Shown: positions 27,577 through 37,291 of the stretch, piece by piece | Position numbering within the stretch: the first letter of the stretch is position 1 | Layout: every line of letters begins with the position of its first letter | From: Algibacter sp045066735 | GTDB lineage: Bacteria > Bacteroidota > Bacteroidia > Flavobacteriales > Flavobacteriaceae | Reading direction: 5' to 3' | DNA: 64,000 nt | NCBI RefSeq assembly: GCF_045066735.1 | Contig: NZ_JBISHH010000025.1 | Span: 124,001-188,000, forward strand | The notes under the pieces: generated by a model | What the model was told of the DNA's origin: nothing | Database searches by the model: none | What the model saw: only the letters and a program-made list of their open reading frames with translations | Translations under genes and position numbers: made by a program

Positions 27577-30189
27577 ATGAAAAGAATTTTATCAGTTATA
27601 ATCTTCGCTATTTTAGTAAATAGTTATGCATTCTCACAGCAAATGTCTACTTCAGCGAGTAAATCATTTTTCAAAAATCTAAAGACTAAAAAAATCATTT
27701 CGGACCCATCTGTGGTTTGGAAAAACTTCGGGCCAGGGATGTCTGGTTATAATGAAGAGTTTTGGTGTCACCCAACAGATCCTAATGTGATGTTCATGGG
27801 GCCAGATATGCATGTAAGCTATGGGTCTTGGGATAACGGAAAATCTTGGCAAACTATTAAAGATTCTGATGGTGATGGAAGAGATATGGAACGAGTTTTG
27901 GATATTGATTTTTCTACGCAAAATCCCGATTTTGGAGTCGCTATAGAACGTGCAGGAGGCGTTTATACTTCTAAAGATAGAGGTAGAACTTGGCAATTAA
28001 TTTATGAAATTCCAAGAGCCAAAGGGAAGCACGTGAGTAATGCACACACGCAAGTGACTCTCCATCCTAAAGATGATAACACTTGGTTTATTGGCGCTGG
28101 AGATTTTTGGAATGTAAAAAACAATCATAGAAGTTTAGCCAAGCCACACGGCATTATTCATCCAAGAGCAAGCTATGGATATATTTTAAAAACTACAAAC
28201 GCTGGTAAATCTTGGTCTAAAATAGCAACCAACATTGCAGATAATTTAGATGTTGGCAGAATCATCATTCATCCAAATAATCCTGAGCATATGGTAATAG
28301 CAACTAGCCATGGTTTGTTTGTAAGCGAGAATGGAGGCGATGATTGGGAAAAAGGAAATAAAGGGTTGCCAAATAATTTACCACGCGATTTATCATCATA
28401 CTACAACAAACAAACGGGTGCCTTTATATTGTATTTGGTAGAGCAAACCGTGTACGAGAAAAAAGGTAAAACAACCACCGCCAAAGGTGGTGTGTATCGA
28501 AGTACCGATGGTGGGAAATCTTGGAGTGATATTACCGGGAATTTATACATCGATTTAAATAAAATTAATTTTCCATCCGAAATTGAAAGATACTATAACA
28601 CTGTTGGTTATTGGTTTGGAGAACCTAAGAAAACAATTAAGACCACTTTAAAAGATTTGCCATCAGAAACCTTACCGGTATTTAATCGCTTAATGGTAAA
28701 TCCTATTGATAAAGATGAAATTTATGTGGTTTTTAATAAAAAACATGATAAGTCCTTTGGAGCAGGAGAGGCATGGAAAACGAGTGATGGTGGGAGAACA
28801 TGGATAGCTTGTGTTAGAGATGGTGTTTACTGGAAAGGCGGAAAAGACAAAACCTATTGGGCAAGTAGAAATAATCCCGTAGGAACCAATGTAGATTTTT
28901 CACATTTACAAGTTAATATGGATAATTCTCAGGCACGTTCAGGAAATCGTATGTTGGCTATTAATGTTAGAGGTGAAGTATTTATGGGAGTAGACCAGCA
29001 AACTATTAAGAGTAGCGACCATGGAAATACTTGGCAGCAAGTAGATGATTTTGAAACATCACCGGGAAGTAACAAGTGGATTGGTAGAGGAGATAGTGAT
29101 TTACCTGGTAGATATATGTTACATGAAACAGGAATTAAAGGAAGACGCTTATTAGCAAGTGGAGAGCACGGTTTATGGCAAACTACAGATTTAGATGGAT
29201 GGCCAAACAAACAAGCCGTAGCTGTTGAGCAAATAGACGGGCAAGTGCACGATCATGACGGTATGCATGGGCAACATTCCACCTCTACTATGGCAGTGCA
29301 TCCAAACGATCCAAATACTATTTATTCTTTGGCTTGGAGACAAGAACATAGAGGGAAATTACGAAGAACCCAAGATGGAGGGAAAACATGGGAAAATATT
29401 GCAACTATTTTTGAAGGAAATAATCCTTCTTATCGTGGTTTAGTGACACAGTATGCTTTAACGATTGATCCTAAGGAACCAAATAGTATGTATTTCTGTA
29501 CGGTTCGTAAACCAATATCAGAAGTTGGCGATGGATCTGCAAAATTAACAAAAGGTGGTTATGGTTTTTACCGTTCGTTTGATGGAGGATATACTTGGGA
29601 ATTAAGTAATAATGGATTTGATAATAATGCAAGTGTACGTAGAATAAAGTTAGATCCTAAAAATCCGAGTACAATTTATGCAGCTTTAAATGATAATAAT
29701 GGCGAGTTGTACAAATCAACAGATAAAGGAAGTAATTGGGAGAAAATAAAAATTCCATCAGTAATAAAAGCGGTAAATAATGTGTTTATTGATAGAAATA
29801 ATCACAATTTATATATTGCTACCGGTAGAAGAAATGGTACTTATGAAGAAGGTGGTGTCTGGAGAAGCGCAAACAATGGAAAGTCATGGGAACATATATT
29901 TAAAGCACCTTTTGTTTGGCAAGTAGAAACCTCGCCGATAGATGAAGATTTAATAGTAATAAGTGTTGCAGGGCATTATCCAACAAAATTTAAAAACCCA
30001 GGAATTTATCTTTCTAAAGATGGGGCGAAAAGCTGGACCAAAATTAATAAAGGATTAGGGCAGCCTAATAAAATGGTAGATGTAAAACCAGATCCGTATA
30101 ATAAGAACGTGTTGTGGAGTGCTGGTTGGGGATCAGGTTGGTTTATTACATATTTGAATAATACGAATGAAGGTTGGTTACAAAACTAA
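27577..30189 (+). CDS. Large Asp-box (BNR) beta-propeller protein, exported, activity unknown
   Basis: 870 residues with a signal peptide ending YAFSQ (about residue 21). I count about twelve Asp-box motifs of the S-x-D-x-G-x-x-W type, for example SWDNGKSW, SKDRGRTW, TTNAGKSW, STDGGKSW, TSDGGRTW, SSDHGNTW, TQDGGKTW, SFDGGYTW and STDKGSNW. This suggests one large or two stacked propellers, as in sortilin/GH74-like proteins. The N-terminal segment FGPGMSGYNEEFWCHPTDPNVM is repeated nearly intact in the next gene. Asp boxes are structural and do not identify a reaction. Sialidases, xyloglucanases and several polysaccharide lyases share such folds. Position in the locus suggests action on, or binding of, the algal polysaccharide. 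Confidence 0.75.
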   Translation: MKRILSVIIFAILVNSYAFSQQMSTSASKSFFKNLKTKKIISDPSVVWKNFGPGMSGYNEEFWCHPTDPNVMFMGPDMHVSYGSWDNGKSWQTIKDSDGDGRDMERVLDIDFSTQNPDFGVAIERAGGVYTSKDRGRTWQLIYEIPRAKGKHVSNAHTQVTLHPKDDNTWFIGAGDFWNVKNNHRSLAKPHGIIHPRASYGYILKTTNAGKSWSKIATNIADNLDVGRIIIHPNNPEHMVIATSHGLFVSENGGDDWEKGNKGLPNNLPRDLSSYYNKQTGAFILYLVEQTVYEKKGKTTTAKGGVYRSTDGGKSWSDITGNLYIDLNKINFPSEIERYYNTVGYWFGEPKKTIKTTLKDLPSETLPVFNRLMVNPIDKDEIYVVFNKKHDKSFGAGEAWKTSDGGRTWIACVRDGVYWKGGKDKTYWASRNNPVGTNVDFSHLQVNMDNSQARSGNRMLAINVRGEVFMGVDQQTIKSSDHGNTWQQVDDFETSPGSNKWIGRGDSDLPGRYMLHETGIKGRRLLASGEHGLWQTTDLDGWPNKQAVAVEQIDGQVHDHDGMHGQHSTSTMAVHPNDPNTIYSLAWRQEHRGKLRRTQDGGKTWENIATIFEGNNPSYRGLVTQYALTIDPKEPNSMYFCTVRKPISEVGDGSAKLTKGGYGFYRSFDGGYTWELSNNGFDNNASVRRIKLDPKNPSTIYAALNDNNGELYKSTDKGSNWEKIKIPSVIKAVNNVFIDRNNHNLYIATGRRNGTYEEGGVWRSANNGKSWEHIFKAPFVWQVETSPIDEDLIVISVAGHYPTKFKNPGIYLSKDGAKSWTKINKGLGQPNKMVDVKPDPYNKNVLWSAGWGSGWFITYLNNTNEGWLQN

Positions 30190-30446
30190 TCAAATAGAAC
30201 TTTATAAAGCAAGCGGTTTACGTTATATAATCACTAAATGAGTGAATTAGGTTATGTTAAGTCGCCTCATGTAGAGCTCCAAATAGAGATTGTGTTGTAG
30301 GTAAAAGTCATGCTATAACTTATATAGTTTTGGGAGATAAAAGAACGGAGACTAATTGGAGTACAAGAACTAATGCAACACGAACAAAAGTTCATGAAAG
30401 TAACTTTTAAGAAGGAGCACATAATTTAAATTGAAAATTAAATAGT
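30190..30446. other. Spacer between the two Asp-box propeller genes
   Basis: 257 bases without a recognised gene. A stop-free stretch of 49 codons (30261-30410, plus strand) ends in TAA but has no good start and resembles nothing I know. It could be a gene remnant or chance. Confidence 0.3.
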
Positions 30447-33020
30447 ATGAATATATCTAAAATTATCACTTTGATTGCCATGGGGTTTTTAAGTTTTAAT
30501 AGCTGCGCACAACTTGATAAAGAATATTTTAAAAAGCTTCAAAATAAAGAAGTTACTTCGTCAGATATTGTAGAATGGCAACAAGTAGGACCAGGAATGT
30601 CTGGTTATTGTGAGGAGTTTTGGTGTCATCCTACAGATAAAAATGTAATGATGATGTCTCCAGATATGTTTAATACATATGGTACTTGGGATGGTGGGAA
30701 AACTTGGGAAACCATAAAAAATGCTGACGGAGATGGGAGAGACTTAGCTAGAGTGCGAAAGTTTATGTTTTCGCATCAATCATCAAATTTTGGTTTTGCA
30801 ATCACTGGAGGTGGGCAATTATTTAAAACAGAGGATACAGGAAGAAGTTGGGAGTTTGTACGAAAATTTAAAGGTCGTTTAGCAGATATTGCAGTAGATC
30901 CTTCTAATGATGATAATTGGTACATTGGTCCAGGTGATTTTTGGAATGTAAAGGCCAATTGGAGACATCAAAACGGACATGTTAGAAAATACAAAAATGA
31001 TGGTATTTACAGCAGTACCAATAAAGGTAAAACATGGACAAAATCTAAGATTGGCGCATTTGAAAATTTAGATGTTGGGCGTATAGTTGTTGACCCAAAT
31101 AACTCTAAAATTATAATTTCAGCAACGAGTGAAGGTGTTTTTAGAAGTGACAATCAAGGGAAAACTTGGAAAACGAGCGCAAAAGGATTAACAGTTAATC
31201 GTCCACGTGATTTAGATGCTTATTTTGATCAAAAAACAAAAGAATTTGTACTTTATTTAGTTGATCAAACAGCTTTTGAAACAAAAGGAAAAACAGTTTC
31301 TTCAAAAGGTGGGGTTTATAAAAGTAATGATGGTGGTAAAACCTGGCAAAATATTACAGGAAATTTGGCTGTAGATTTAAATCAAATTAATAGTAAGTCA
31401 TTATTAAACAGGTATTGGAAATCCTTAGCTTATTGGTTTCAAACAAGTGTAAAAACAATAAGGACAAAGCATCCTAAATTACCAACCGATGTTTTAGATA
31501 TTTGGCATAGAATTCAAGTAAACCCAACAAATAAAAATGAAATTTATCTTTCTCATAACACAAAACACGATAAAGCTTTTTTAACAGGTGATGTTTGGAA
31601 ATCTAACGATGGTGGTAAAACTTGGAAAGCAGCTGCTAGAACTGGAAAATATTGGATTGAACAAAAAGATAAGGCGTATTGGGAATCTAGAAATAACCCG
31701 ACAAATACAAACACAACCTTTGCTCATTTACAACCAGAAATGGATAGAAGAGAAGATTCTTGGGGAAACCGATTTTTAGAATTAAGTGTTGATGGTACAG
31801 CATATATATGTTTAGATCAACAAGTTTTAGAGTCAAAAAATGGAGGTGAAACTTGGCAACAAATTGATGATAATGAAACCGCTCCCGGTAGCAAAAAATG
31901 GGTTGGAAGAGGAGACAGTAATTTACCAGGTCGTTTTATATTACTAGAAACAGGAATTAAAGACAGATATTTATTAACAAGCGGAGAACACGGTTTATGG
32001 CAAACGGCTCCGTTAGGAGAGTATCCTGATAAAATGGCTGTTGCTGTAGAACAATTAGAAGGACAAGTTCATCACGGAGGAGCGCATTCTGCAGGAACAG
32101 TAGCAGTGCATCCAAATAATCCTGATATTATTTATTTTTTATCTTATAGACAAAGTCATAGAGGAAAATTACGCAAATCAATAGATGGTGGAAAAACTTG
32201 GGATAATATTGCAACAATATTTGCTGCAGATACACCAGCTCATGAGCGCTTGGTTTTTCTAAACTCTTTAATTATTGATCCTAAGAACCCAAATAATATG
32301 TATTTCTGTGCTACTAAAAAACCTATTTCTCAAGTTTCAGGTCCTTATGCAAAAAGCTTAACTAAAGGTGATTATGGTTTCTATAAATCTTCTGACGGAG
32401 GATATACTTGGGTGATAAGTATGAATGGGTTCCATAAAGAAGCTAGTATTAGAAGAGTTATTATGGATCCAAAAAACACTGAAACCTTATATGTAGCAGT
32501 CAATGATGACAATGGTGGTTTATATAAATCCACAGATAAAGGTGATCATTGGAAAGAAGTTGAAATTCCTTCAGAAATACAAAATGTAAACAATATTTTT
32601 ATAGATAGAAATACTGAAGATATGTATTTGTCTTGTGGAAACGAAAATGCAACGGATGTTGGTAGTGGTGTTTGGCGAAGTAAAAATAAAGGGAAGTCTT
32701 GGAATAAAATTTTTGAATTACCTTATATCTGGCAATGTGAAACTTCGCCGATCAACCCAAATATTATTATAGTAAGTGCTCCATTACCATATAGAGCAAA
32801 AGCTGAACTTGTAAATGCAAAACTCAACCCTGGCGTTTATGTTTCAATGAATGCAGGTAAAACTTGGAATAAAATTAATTCAGGATTAGGTCAACATGAC
32901 AGAGTTGTTGACGTAAAACCAGACCCATTTAGAGAAGATATCTTTTGGGCTTCACAAAAAGGAAGTGGTTGGGCAATAGGATATCTAAAAGGAACCAAAA
33001 AAGGATGGTCTAAAAAATAA
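30447..33020 (+). CDS. Second large Asp-box (BNR) beta-propeller protein, lipoprotein-like, activity unknown
   Basis: 857 residues with a lipobox-like SFNSC (about Cys20). It is a clear paralogue of the preceding gene: GPGMSGYCEEFWCHPTDKNVMMMSPDM, ENLDVGRI, RPRDLDAYFD, RGDSNLPGRFILLETGIK and VVDVKPDPF recur at matching places. It also has about twelve Asp boxes (TWDGGKTW, SNDGGKTW twice, SIDGGKTW, SSDGGYTW, STDKGDHW, SMNAGKTW and others). The strongest conservation between the copies lies outside the Asp boxes, around the Trp/His/Cys-rich N-terminus and the RGDS-LPGR loop. Those are candidate active-site or ligand regions. The lipid anchor on this copy and a plain signal on the other suggest different locations for related proteins. 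Confidence 0.75.
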   Translation: MNISKIITLIAMGFLSFNSCAQLDKEYFKKLQNKEVTSSDIVEWQQVGPGMSGYCEEFWCHPTDKNVMMMSPDMFNTYGTWDGGKTWETIKNADGDGRDLARVRKFMFSHQSSNFGFAITGGGQLFKTEDTGRSWEFVRKFKGRLADIAVDPSNDDNWYIGPGDFWNVKANWRHQNGHVRKYKNDGIYSSTNKGKTWTKSKIGAFENLDVGRIVVDPNNSKIIISATSEGVFRSDNQGKTWKTSAKGLTVNRPRDLDAYFDQKTKEFVLYLVDQTAFETKGKTVSSKGGVYKSNDGGKTWQNITGNLAVDLNQINSKSLLNRYWKSLAYWFQTSVKTIRTKHPKLPTDVLDIWHRIQVNPTNKNEIYLSHNTKHDKAFLTGDVWKSNDGGKTWKAAARTGKYWIEQKDKAYWESRNNPTNTNTTFAHLQPEMDRREDSWGNRFLELSVDGTAYICLDQQVLESKNGGETWQQIDDNETAPGSKKWVGRGDSNLPGRFILLETGIKDRYLLTSGEHGLWQTAPLGEYPDKMAVAVEQLEGQVHHGGAHSAGTVAVHPNNPDIIYFLSYRQSHRGKLRKSIDGGKTWDNIATIFAADTPAHERLVFLNSLIIDPKNPNNMYFCATKKPISQVSGPYAKSLTKGDYGFYKSSDGGYTWVISMNGFHKEASIRRVIMDPKNTETLYVAVNDDNGGLYKSTDKGDHWKEVEIPSEIQNVNNIFIDRNTEDMYLSCGNENATDVGSGVWRSKNKGKSWNKIFELPYIWQCETSPINPNIIIVSAPLPYRAKAELVNAKLNPGVYVSMNAGKTWNKINSGLGQHDRVVDVKPDPFREDIFWASQKGSGWAIGYLKGTKKGWSKK

Positions 33021-33033
33021 GAATTAAGTTAAA

Positions 33034-33825
33034 ATGAAATATTTAAAGTTATTTCTACTATTTCTTTTGGGAACGGTACTTCAAAATTGTAGAGATGAAG
33101 ATGCAGTTAAATGGAATGGAAAAAAATGTGCTGTTGTTTTAACTTATGATGATGCTTTAGATGAACACTTAGATTACGTAGTTCCAAGTTTAGATAAACT
33201 TAATTTGAAAGGTACTTTTTATGTTATTGGGAGTTCGGATTGTTTGAGTGGTAGGAGAGTAGAGTGGCAAGCGGCCGCCGCCAGCGGACACGAATTAGGT
33301 AATCACACCTTAATGCATCCTTGTAAAAATAAGCCCAAAAGAAAAAAACAGCTTCCTCCAGAAAAAGATTTAAATAATTATACGCTTAAAAAAGTTATTG
33401 ATGAGATAGAATATACCAATGCCATACTTAATAAGATGGATGGGAAATCTGAGCGTACTTTTGCGTTCCCTTGTGGTCAAAAAAAGGTTAATGATACCCT
33501 TTTCTATAATTATGTTAAGGATGATTTTGAAGGTGCTCGTGGTGTAAAACGAGATATGAAATCTATTACTGAAATAAATCTAGATGATATTAATGCCTAT
33601 GGAATGAAAGGGCATTCGGGAACAGAAATGAAAAAACTTGTTGATGAAGCTATAGAAAATAAAGAGCTTCTTGTTTTTCTTTTTCATGGTGTTGGAGGTG
33701 GTAGTCCGTTAAATGTAGAGATTACAGCGCATCAGGAATTATTAGATTACTTGTCTTTTAAGGAAGAGGATATTTGGGTAGCACCTATGGTAGATGTCGC
33801 TAAATATGTAAAAGAACAGTTGTAA
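33034..33825 (+). CDS. Polysaccharide deacetylase family (NodB/CE4) lipoprotein
   Basis: 263 residues with lipobox LQNC (Cys19). CE4 motifs are all visible: LTYDDAL with Asp39 (base) and Asp40 (metal), then NHTLMHP with His91 and His95 (metal). Later AFPCGQ and KGHSG lie near the usual motif 3-5 positions. The family removes N- or O-acetyl groups from sugars using a divalent metal. Agar and porphyran are not usually described as acetylated, so the natural substrate is unclear. Some members of this fold act on other groups. It sits 13 bp after the second propeller gene and 30 bp before the DUF5060-type gene, so the four genes are probably one transcript. Confidence 0.84.
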   Translation: MKYLKLFLLFLLGTVLQNCRDEDAVKWNGKKCAVVLTYDDALDEHLDYVVPSLDKLNLKGTFYVIGSSDCLSGRRVEWQAAAASGHELGNHTLMHPCKNKPKRKKQLPPEKDLNNYTLKKVIDEIEYTNAILNKMDGKSERTFAFPCGQKKVNDTLFYNYVKDDFEGARGVKRDMKSITEINLDDINAYGMKGHSGTEMKKLVDEAIENKELLVFLFHGVGGGSPLNVEITAHQELLDYLSFKEEDIWVAPMVDVAKYVKEQL

Positions 33826-33855
33826 TAAACAGAAATTTAATTATAACACAATCAA

Positions 33856-35532
33856 ATGAATTTTAAAAAAATCTTGTTAATAGTTGTACTGTTATTTTCA
33901 AAAAGCAGTTTTACTCAAATTAAAGTTTGTAAGGCAGCAAAGTCAAGTCAGACCATAAAATCCATTCAATGGGAAGTAAACGACTTAGTTTATAGAACTA
34001 AAAAAAGTGTTGTAAAACCATTTTCTAAAACGATATATGCTATCGTTAAAGAGAAAGGTGGCGAAAAGAAAGTTCCATTGTTTTATAATGGTGATAATGA
34101 ATGGGTATTCCGTTATTCGAGTTCAACTGTTGGAAGTCAATCTTTTATTATTAATTCAGAAATAAAAGAATTAAATGGAAAAAAAGGAAGGTTCATTATA
34201 TCTAAGAATGAGAAAAAAGAACGACATGGAGGTGTAGTGCTTAACGAAAAAGACCCTAGACATTTTTACTATGAAGATGGCTCGCATTATTTTAACTTAG
34301 CTTTTGAGTGTGATTGGTTGTTTGCCTTAGATTATGGTGAGGAAAATATTTCTAAAACAGAGCATTTACTGGGGTTAATTAACGAAAACGGGTTTAATCA
34401 AGTAGTCATGAATGTGTATGCATACGACCCAGATTTGGATTGGGTAAAGGATGAGTCGTTAAAACAAAACCCACAACATGATTATGGAGCAAGAGAAGAT
34501 ATTTTTCCTTTTTTAGGATCGAATTCAAAACCAGATTATAGTGACTTAAATTATACTTTCTTCAAACACTTTGATAAGGTGATTGCAGCAATGCATGATA
34601 AAGAAATTGTGAGTCATTTAATGATTTATGTTTGGAATAAGCGCGTCGCATGGCCAAAGGCTGGATCGGATGCCGATAATATGTATTATGATTATATCAT
34701 TAAAAGATATCAAGCATTTCCAAACATAATTTGGGATGTCTCTAAGGAGGCTGCAAACAAAATTGCAATTCAGCAAAATGAAAACATTGTTGAGCATATT
34801 GAAGAACGTATTGTAAGAACGAGGAATTTAGATGCGTTTAATCGTTTAGTGTCTGTTCACGATTTTGGTTTTTGCAAGAATCATAAAGATGATGTAGATT
34901 TTATTTCTACCCAAGATTGGAAATTTTTATTATATGAAAGTATGATAAATGTTTACAACCTTTTTCCGAATAAACCTGTATTCAATATAGAACACGGAGG
35001 GTATGAGGCATCTCCATATAATGTTTTTCCTGGAGGTTACTCCAATGCAGAAATATGTTTAAGAAGAAATTATTTATGCGTGTTTGCAGGAGTTTATACA
35101 ACGTATTACTGGCAGGCAGCGGCTTGGAATGCTGTAATTCATAATCCTTTTGAACAACCAGAAGGCATTGTGAAACCTAGATTTGATTATTTCAAATACA
35201 TGAGTAAACTTTTTGATAAAGTAAATTTTGAAAATTTTAAACCAGTAACAAAGTATAATACAAGATCGTATGTATTATCAAATTCAAAAGAAGGTGTTGT
35301 TATGCAGTATTTTCCAAAAGAAGTACATTCAGATGATATCAAACGTATGTTGGAAAATCAATTTAATTATGCAAATGCAACGTCGCAATGGTTTAATACC
35401 ATCACCGGAGAATTTACAAAAGAGCAAAAGCTAGAGTTTAAGTATAAATATGGTTTTTGGGATTGGCGCCCGTATAGAAATGAAGCCGATGCCATTTTAA
35501 TAATTCGGAATTTAGAACAGAAGAAAAACTAA
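33856..35532 (+). CDS. DUF5060/GH140-like TIM-barrel glycosidase, exported
   Basis: 558 residues with a signal peptide ending SSFTQ (about residue 21). Residues 30-115 form a small beta domain of DUF5060 type, which often precedes a TIM barrel. The barrel starts around HFYYEDGSHYFNLAF (136-150). The likely acid/base is Glu298 in IIWDVSKEA and the likely nucleophile is Glu379 in VFNIEHGGYE, the strand-4/strand-7 spacing of clan GH-A. Overall it looks like the DUF4038/GH140 group, whose known members act on apiose or related termini. I do not recognise a specific family for this protein, so it may be an unclassified exo-galactanase or galactosidase. Confidence 0.72.
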   Translation: MNFKKILLIVVLLFSKSSFTQIKVCKAAKSSQTIKSIQWEVNDLVYRTKKSVVKPFSKTIYAIVKEKGGEKKVPLFYNGDNEWVFRYSSSTVGSQSFIINSEIKELNGKKGRFIISKNEKKERHGGVVLNEKDPRHFYYEDGSHYFNLAFECDWLFALDYGEENISKTEHLLGLINENGFNQVVMNVYAYDPDLDWVKDESLKQNPQHDYGAREDIFPFLGSNSKPDYSDLNYTFFKHFDKVIAAMHDKEIVSHLMIYVWNKRVAWPKAGSDADNMYYDYIIKRYQAFPNIIWDVSKEAANKIAIQQNENIVEHIEERIVRTRNLDAFNRLVSVHDFGFCKNHKDDVDFISTQDWKFLLYESMINVYNLFPNKPVFNIEHGGYEASPYNVFPGGYSNAEICLRRNYLCVFAGVYTTYYWQAAAWNAVIHNPFEQPEGIVKPRFDYFKYMSKLFDKVNFENFKPVTKYNTRSYVLSNSKEGVVMQYFPKEVHSDDIKRMLENQFNYANATSQWFNTITGEFTKEQKLEFKYKYGFWDWRPYRNEADAILIIRNLEQKKN

Positions 35533-35677
35533 AAAACTCTAGTTAAAAATTGAAAATGGGCTGTTAAATCTGGAAAAAATATTCAAAATAACCATTTGTT
35601 ACCATCTTTAACACAACTGAATCAAGAAAAAAACAAGTATCGACGATATTTGCCTTTGTCAATTTTAAACAAAAAAA

Positions 35678-37240
35678 ATGAGACTTATTAAGTTACCGTC
35701 GGTTTTCCTTTTCATAATTATGGCGTGTATTTCTACAAATGTAAATGCACAGAAAAAAGAGAAATTTAAAAAGAATTGGAAATCAATTGAAAAAATAAAT
35801 CAAGCACCAGATTGGTTTAAAGATGCGAAATTTGGAATTTATGCACATTGGGGACCCGTATCATCTGCTTTTGAAGGTGCCAATCCCAAACAGAGGTTAG
35901 CAGGATGGCATGGCATGAAAATGTATGTCGATGGTAAAGTGGTACCACAGGCCAATGGGAAGCCAAGCAATAACTTTTTACATCATTCCAAGAAATACGG
36001 GCACCCAAAGGAGTTTGGATATAAGCATATAGTAGAACAATTTAAAACTACAGGTTTTGATGCCAAAAAATGGGCCGATTTATTTGAAAAATCTGGCGCT
36101 AAATTTGCTGGTCCGGTAGCTATGCACCATGATAACTTTGCTATGTGGGATAGTAAGGTAACACGCTGGAATTCTATGAACTATGGAGGTATTGATCCAT
36201 CGGCTGCGCTTAAAAAAGAAATTGAAGCTAAAGGTTTGAAGTATATGGGGTCTTTTCATCATGCTTTTACTTGGAAATACTTTGCGCCTGCACATGCACA
36301 TGGCGGTATTAATCCTAAAGATTACGATCTATACACCAACCCGCATAGTTTAGATTCTGATACGCCCGATGAACAATTTTATGAAGATTGGTGGGCAAAG
36401 TTAAAAGAGTTTATTGATGTTTATCAGCCAGATTTAATTTGGTTCGATTGGTGGTTAGAAAACATGACTGAAGAATCTCGCTTAAAATTCTTGGCTTATT
36501 ATTATAATAAAGGTCTAGAGTGGAATAAAGAAGTTGCTGTTTGTTACAAAGAGTCTACGTTTAATGAAGACACAGCCATAAAAGATTATGAGCGCGGTCG
36601 TCCAAACCAGCCAAAAGATAATCCGTGGTTAACCGATACGTCTCCAGGCGCATGGTTCTATCGTCCTGAAGCTCAGTTTAAAACACCAAATGAATTAGTC
36701 GACATCTTGGTAGATATTGTTTCCAAAAACGGATTAATGTTATTAAATGTACCACCAAATCCGGACGGCTCTATTCCACAAGTGATGGAAAATTTATTAA
36801 TCGATATGGGAGCGTGGTTAAATGTAAATGGTGATGCCATTTATGGTACAAGACCTTGGACTATTTTTGGAGAAGGCCCTACACGTTTACCAGAAGGTGG
36901 GCATAAAGTCGAAGAAAAAGTAAAAATAGCTTATAAGAACACGGATATTCGATTTACTAAAAAAACGGATAAAGAATTCTTTGCTATTGTTATGGATAAA
37001 CCAGAAAATGAGATTGTAATCAAATCTTTAAGCACGCAGTTAGGAGTCTTAAATTCTAAAATTTTAAAAATAGAATTATTAGGAAGTAAAGAAGATCTTA
37101 AATGGGAGAGAAATGAAAAAGGACTTGTTATTACAACGCCTAAAACGTTTCCAACCGACTATGCTCATGCTTTTAGAATCGTTCTAGAAGGATATACTGA
37201 AAATAATATTGGTGGTGGCGTTGATGCTCACGTAGATTAA
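35678..37240 (+). CDS. GH29 alpha-L-fucosidase/alpha-L-galactosidase family, exported
   Basis: 520 residues with a signal peptide ending NVNAQ (about residue 25). GH29 landmarks are PDWFKDAKFGIYAHWGPVSSA (44-64), AGPVAMHHDNFAMWDSKV (144-161) and the predicted nucleophile Asp257 in LIWFDWW. A C-terminal beta domain starts near residue 400. It is a paralogue of the partial GH29 at the left edge: both keep HHD-FAMWDS and a C-x-E-x-x-W-x-x-type active-site surround, but loops differ (GMKMYVDGKVVPQANG here). In porphyran systems the family removes terminal alpha-L-galactose left after 6-sulfate removal, a plausible role here (inference). It follows the DUF5060-type gene by 145 bp. Confidence 0.9.
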   Translation: MRLIKLPSVFLFIIMACISTNVNAQKKEKFKKNWKSIEKINQAPDWFKDAKFGIYAHWGPVSSAFEGANPKQRLAGWHGMKMYVDGKVVPQANGKPSNNFLHHSKKYGHPKEFGYKHIVEQFKTTGFDAKKWADLFEKSGAKFAGPVAMHHDNFAMWDSKVTRWNSMNYGGIDPSAALKKEIEAKGLKYMGSFHHAFTWKYFAPAHAHGGINPKDYDLYTNPHSLDSDTPDEQFYEDWWAKLKEFIDVYQPDLIWFDWWLENMTEESRLKFLAYYYNKGLEWNKEVAVCYKESTFNEDTAIKDYERGRPNQPKDNPWLTDTSPGAWFYRPEAQFKTPNELVDILVDIVSKNGLMLLNVPPNPDGSIPQVMENLLIDMGAWLNVNGDAIYGTRPWTIFGEGPTRLPEGGHKVEEKVKIAYKNTDIRFTKKTDKEFFAIVMDKPENEIVIKSLSTQLGVLNSKILKIELLGSKEDLKWERNEKGLVITTPKTFPTDYAHAFRIVLEGYTENNIGGGVDAHVD

Positions 37241-37291
37241 ATAGATAAAACACATCTAAGTTTTGAAATCCTAATTTAAATTTAAAAAAAA

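Noticed and set aside
30261..30410. Stop-free stretch of 49 codons between the two propeller genes
   Set aside because: No plausible start and no similarity I recognise; length is within what chance allows in a 257-base gap, so I did not call a gene or pseudogene.
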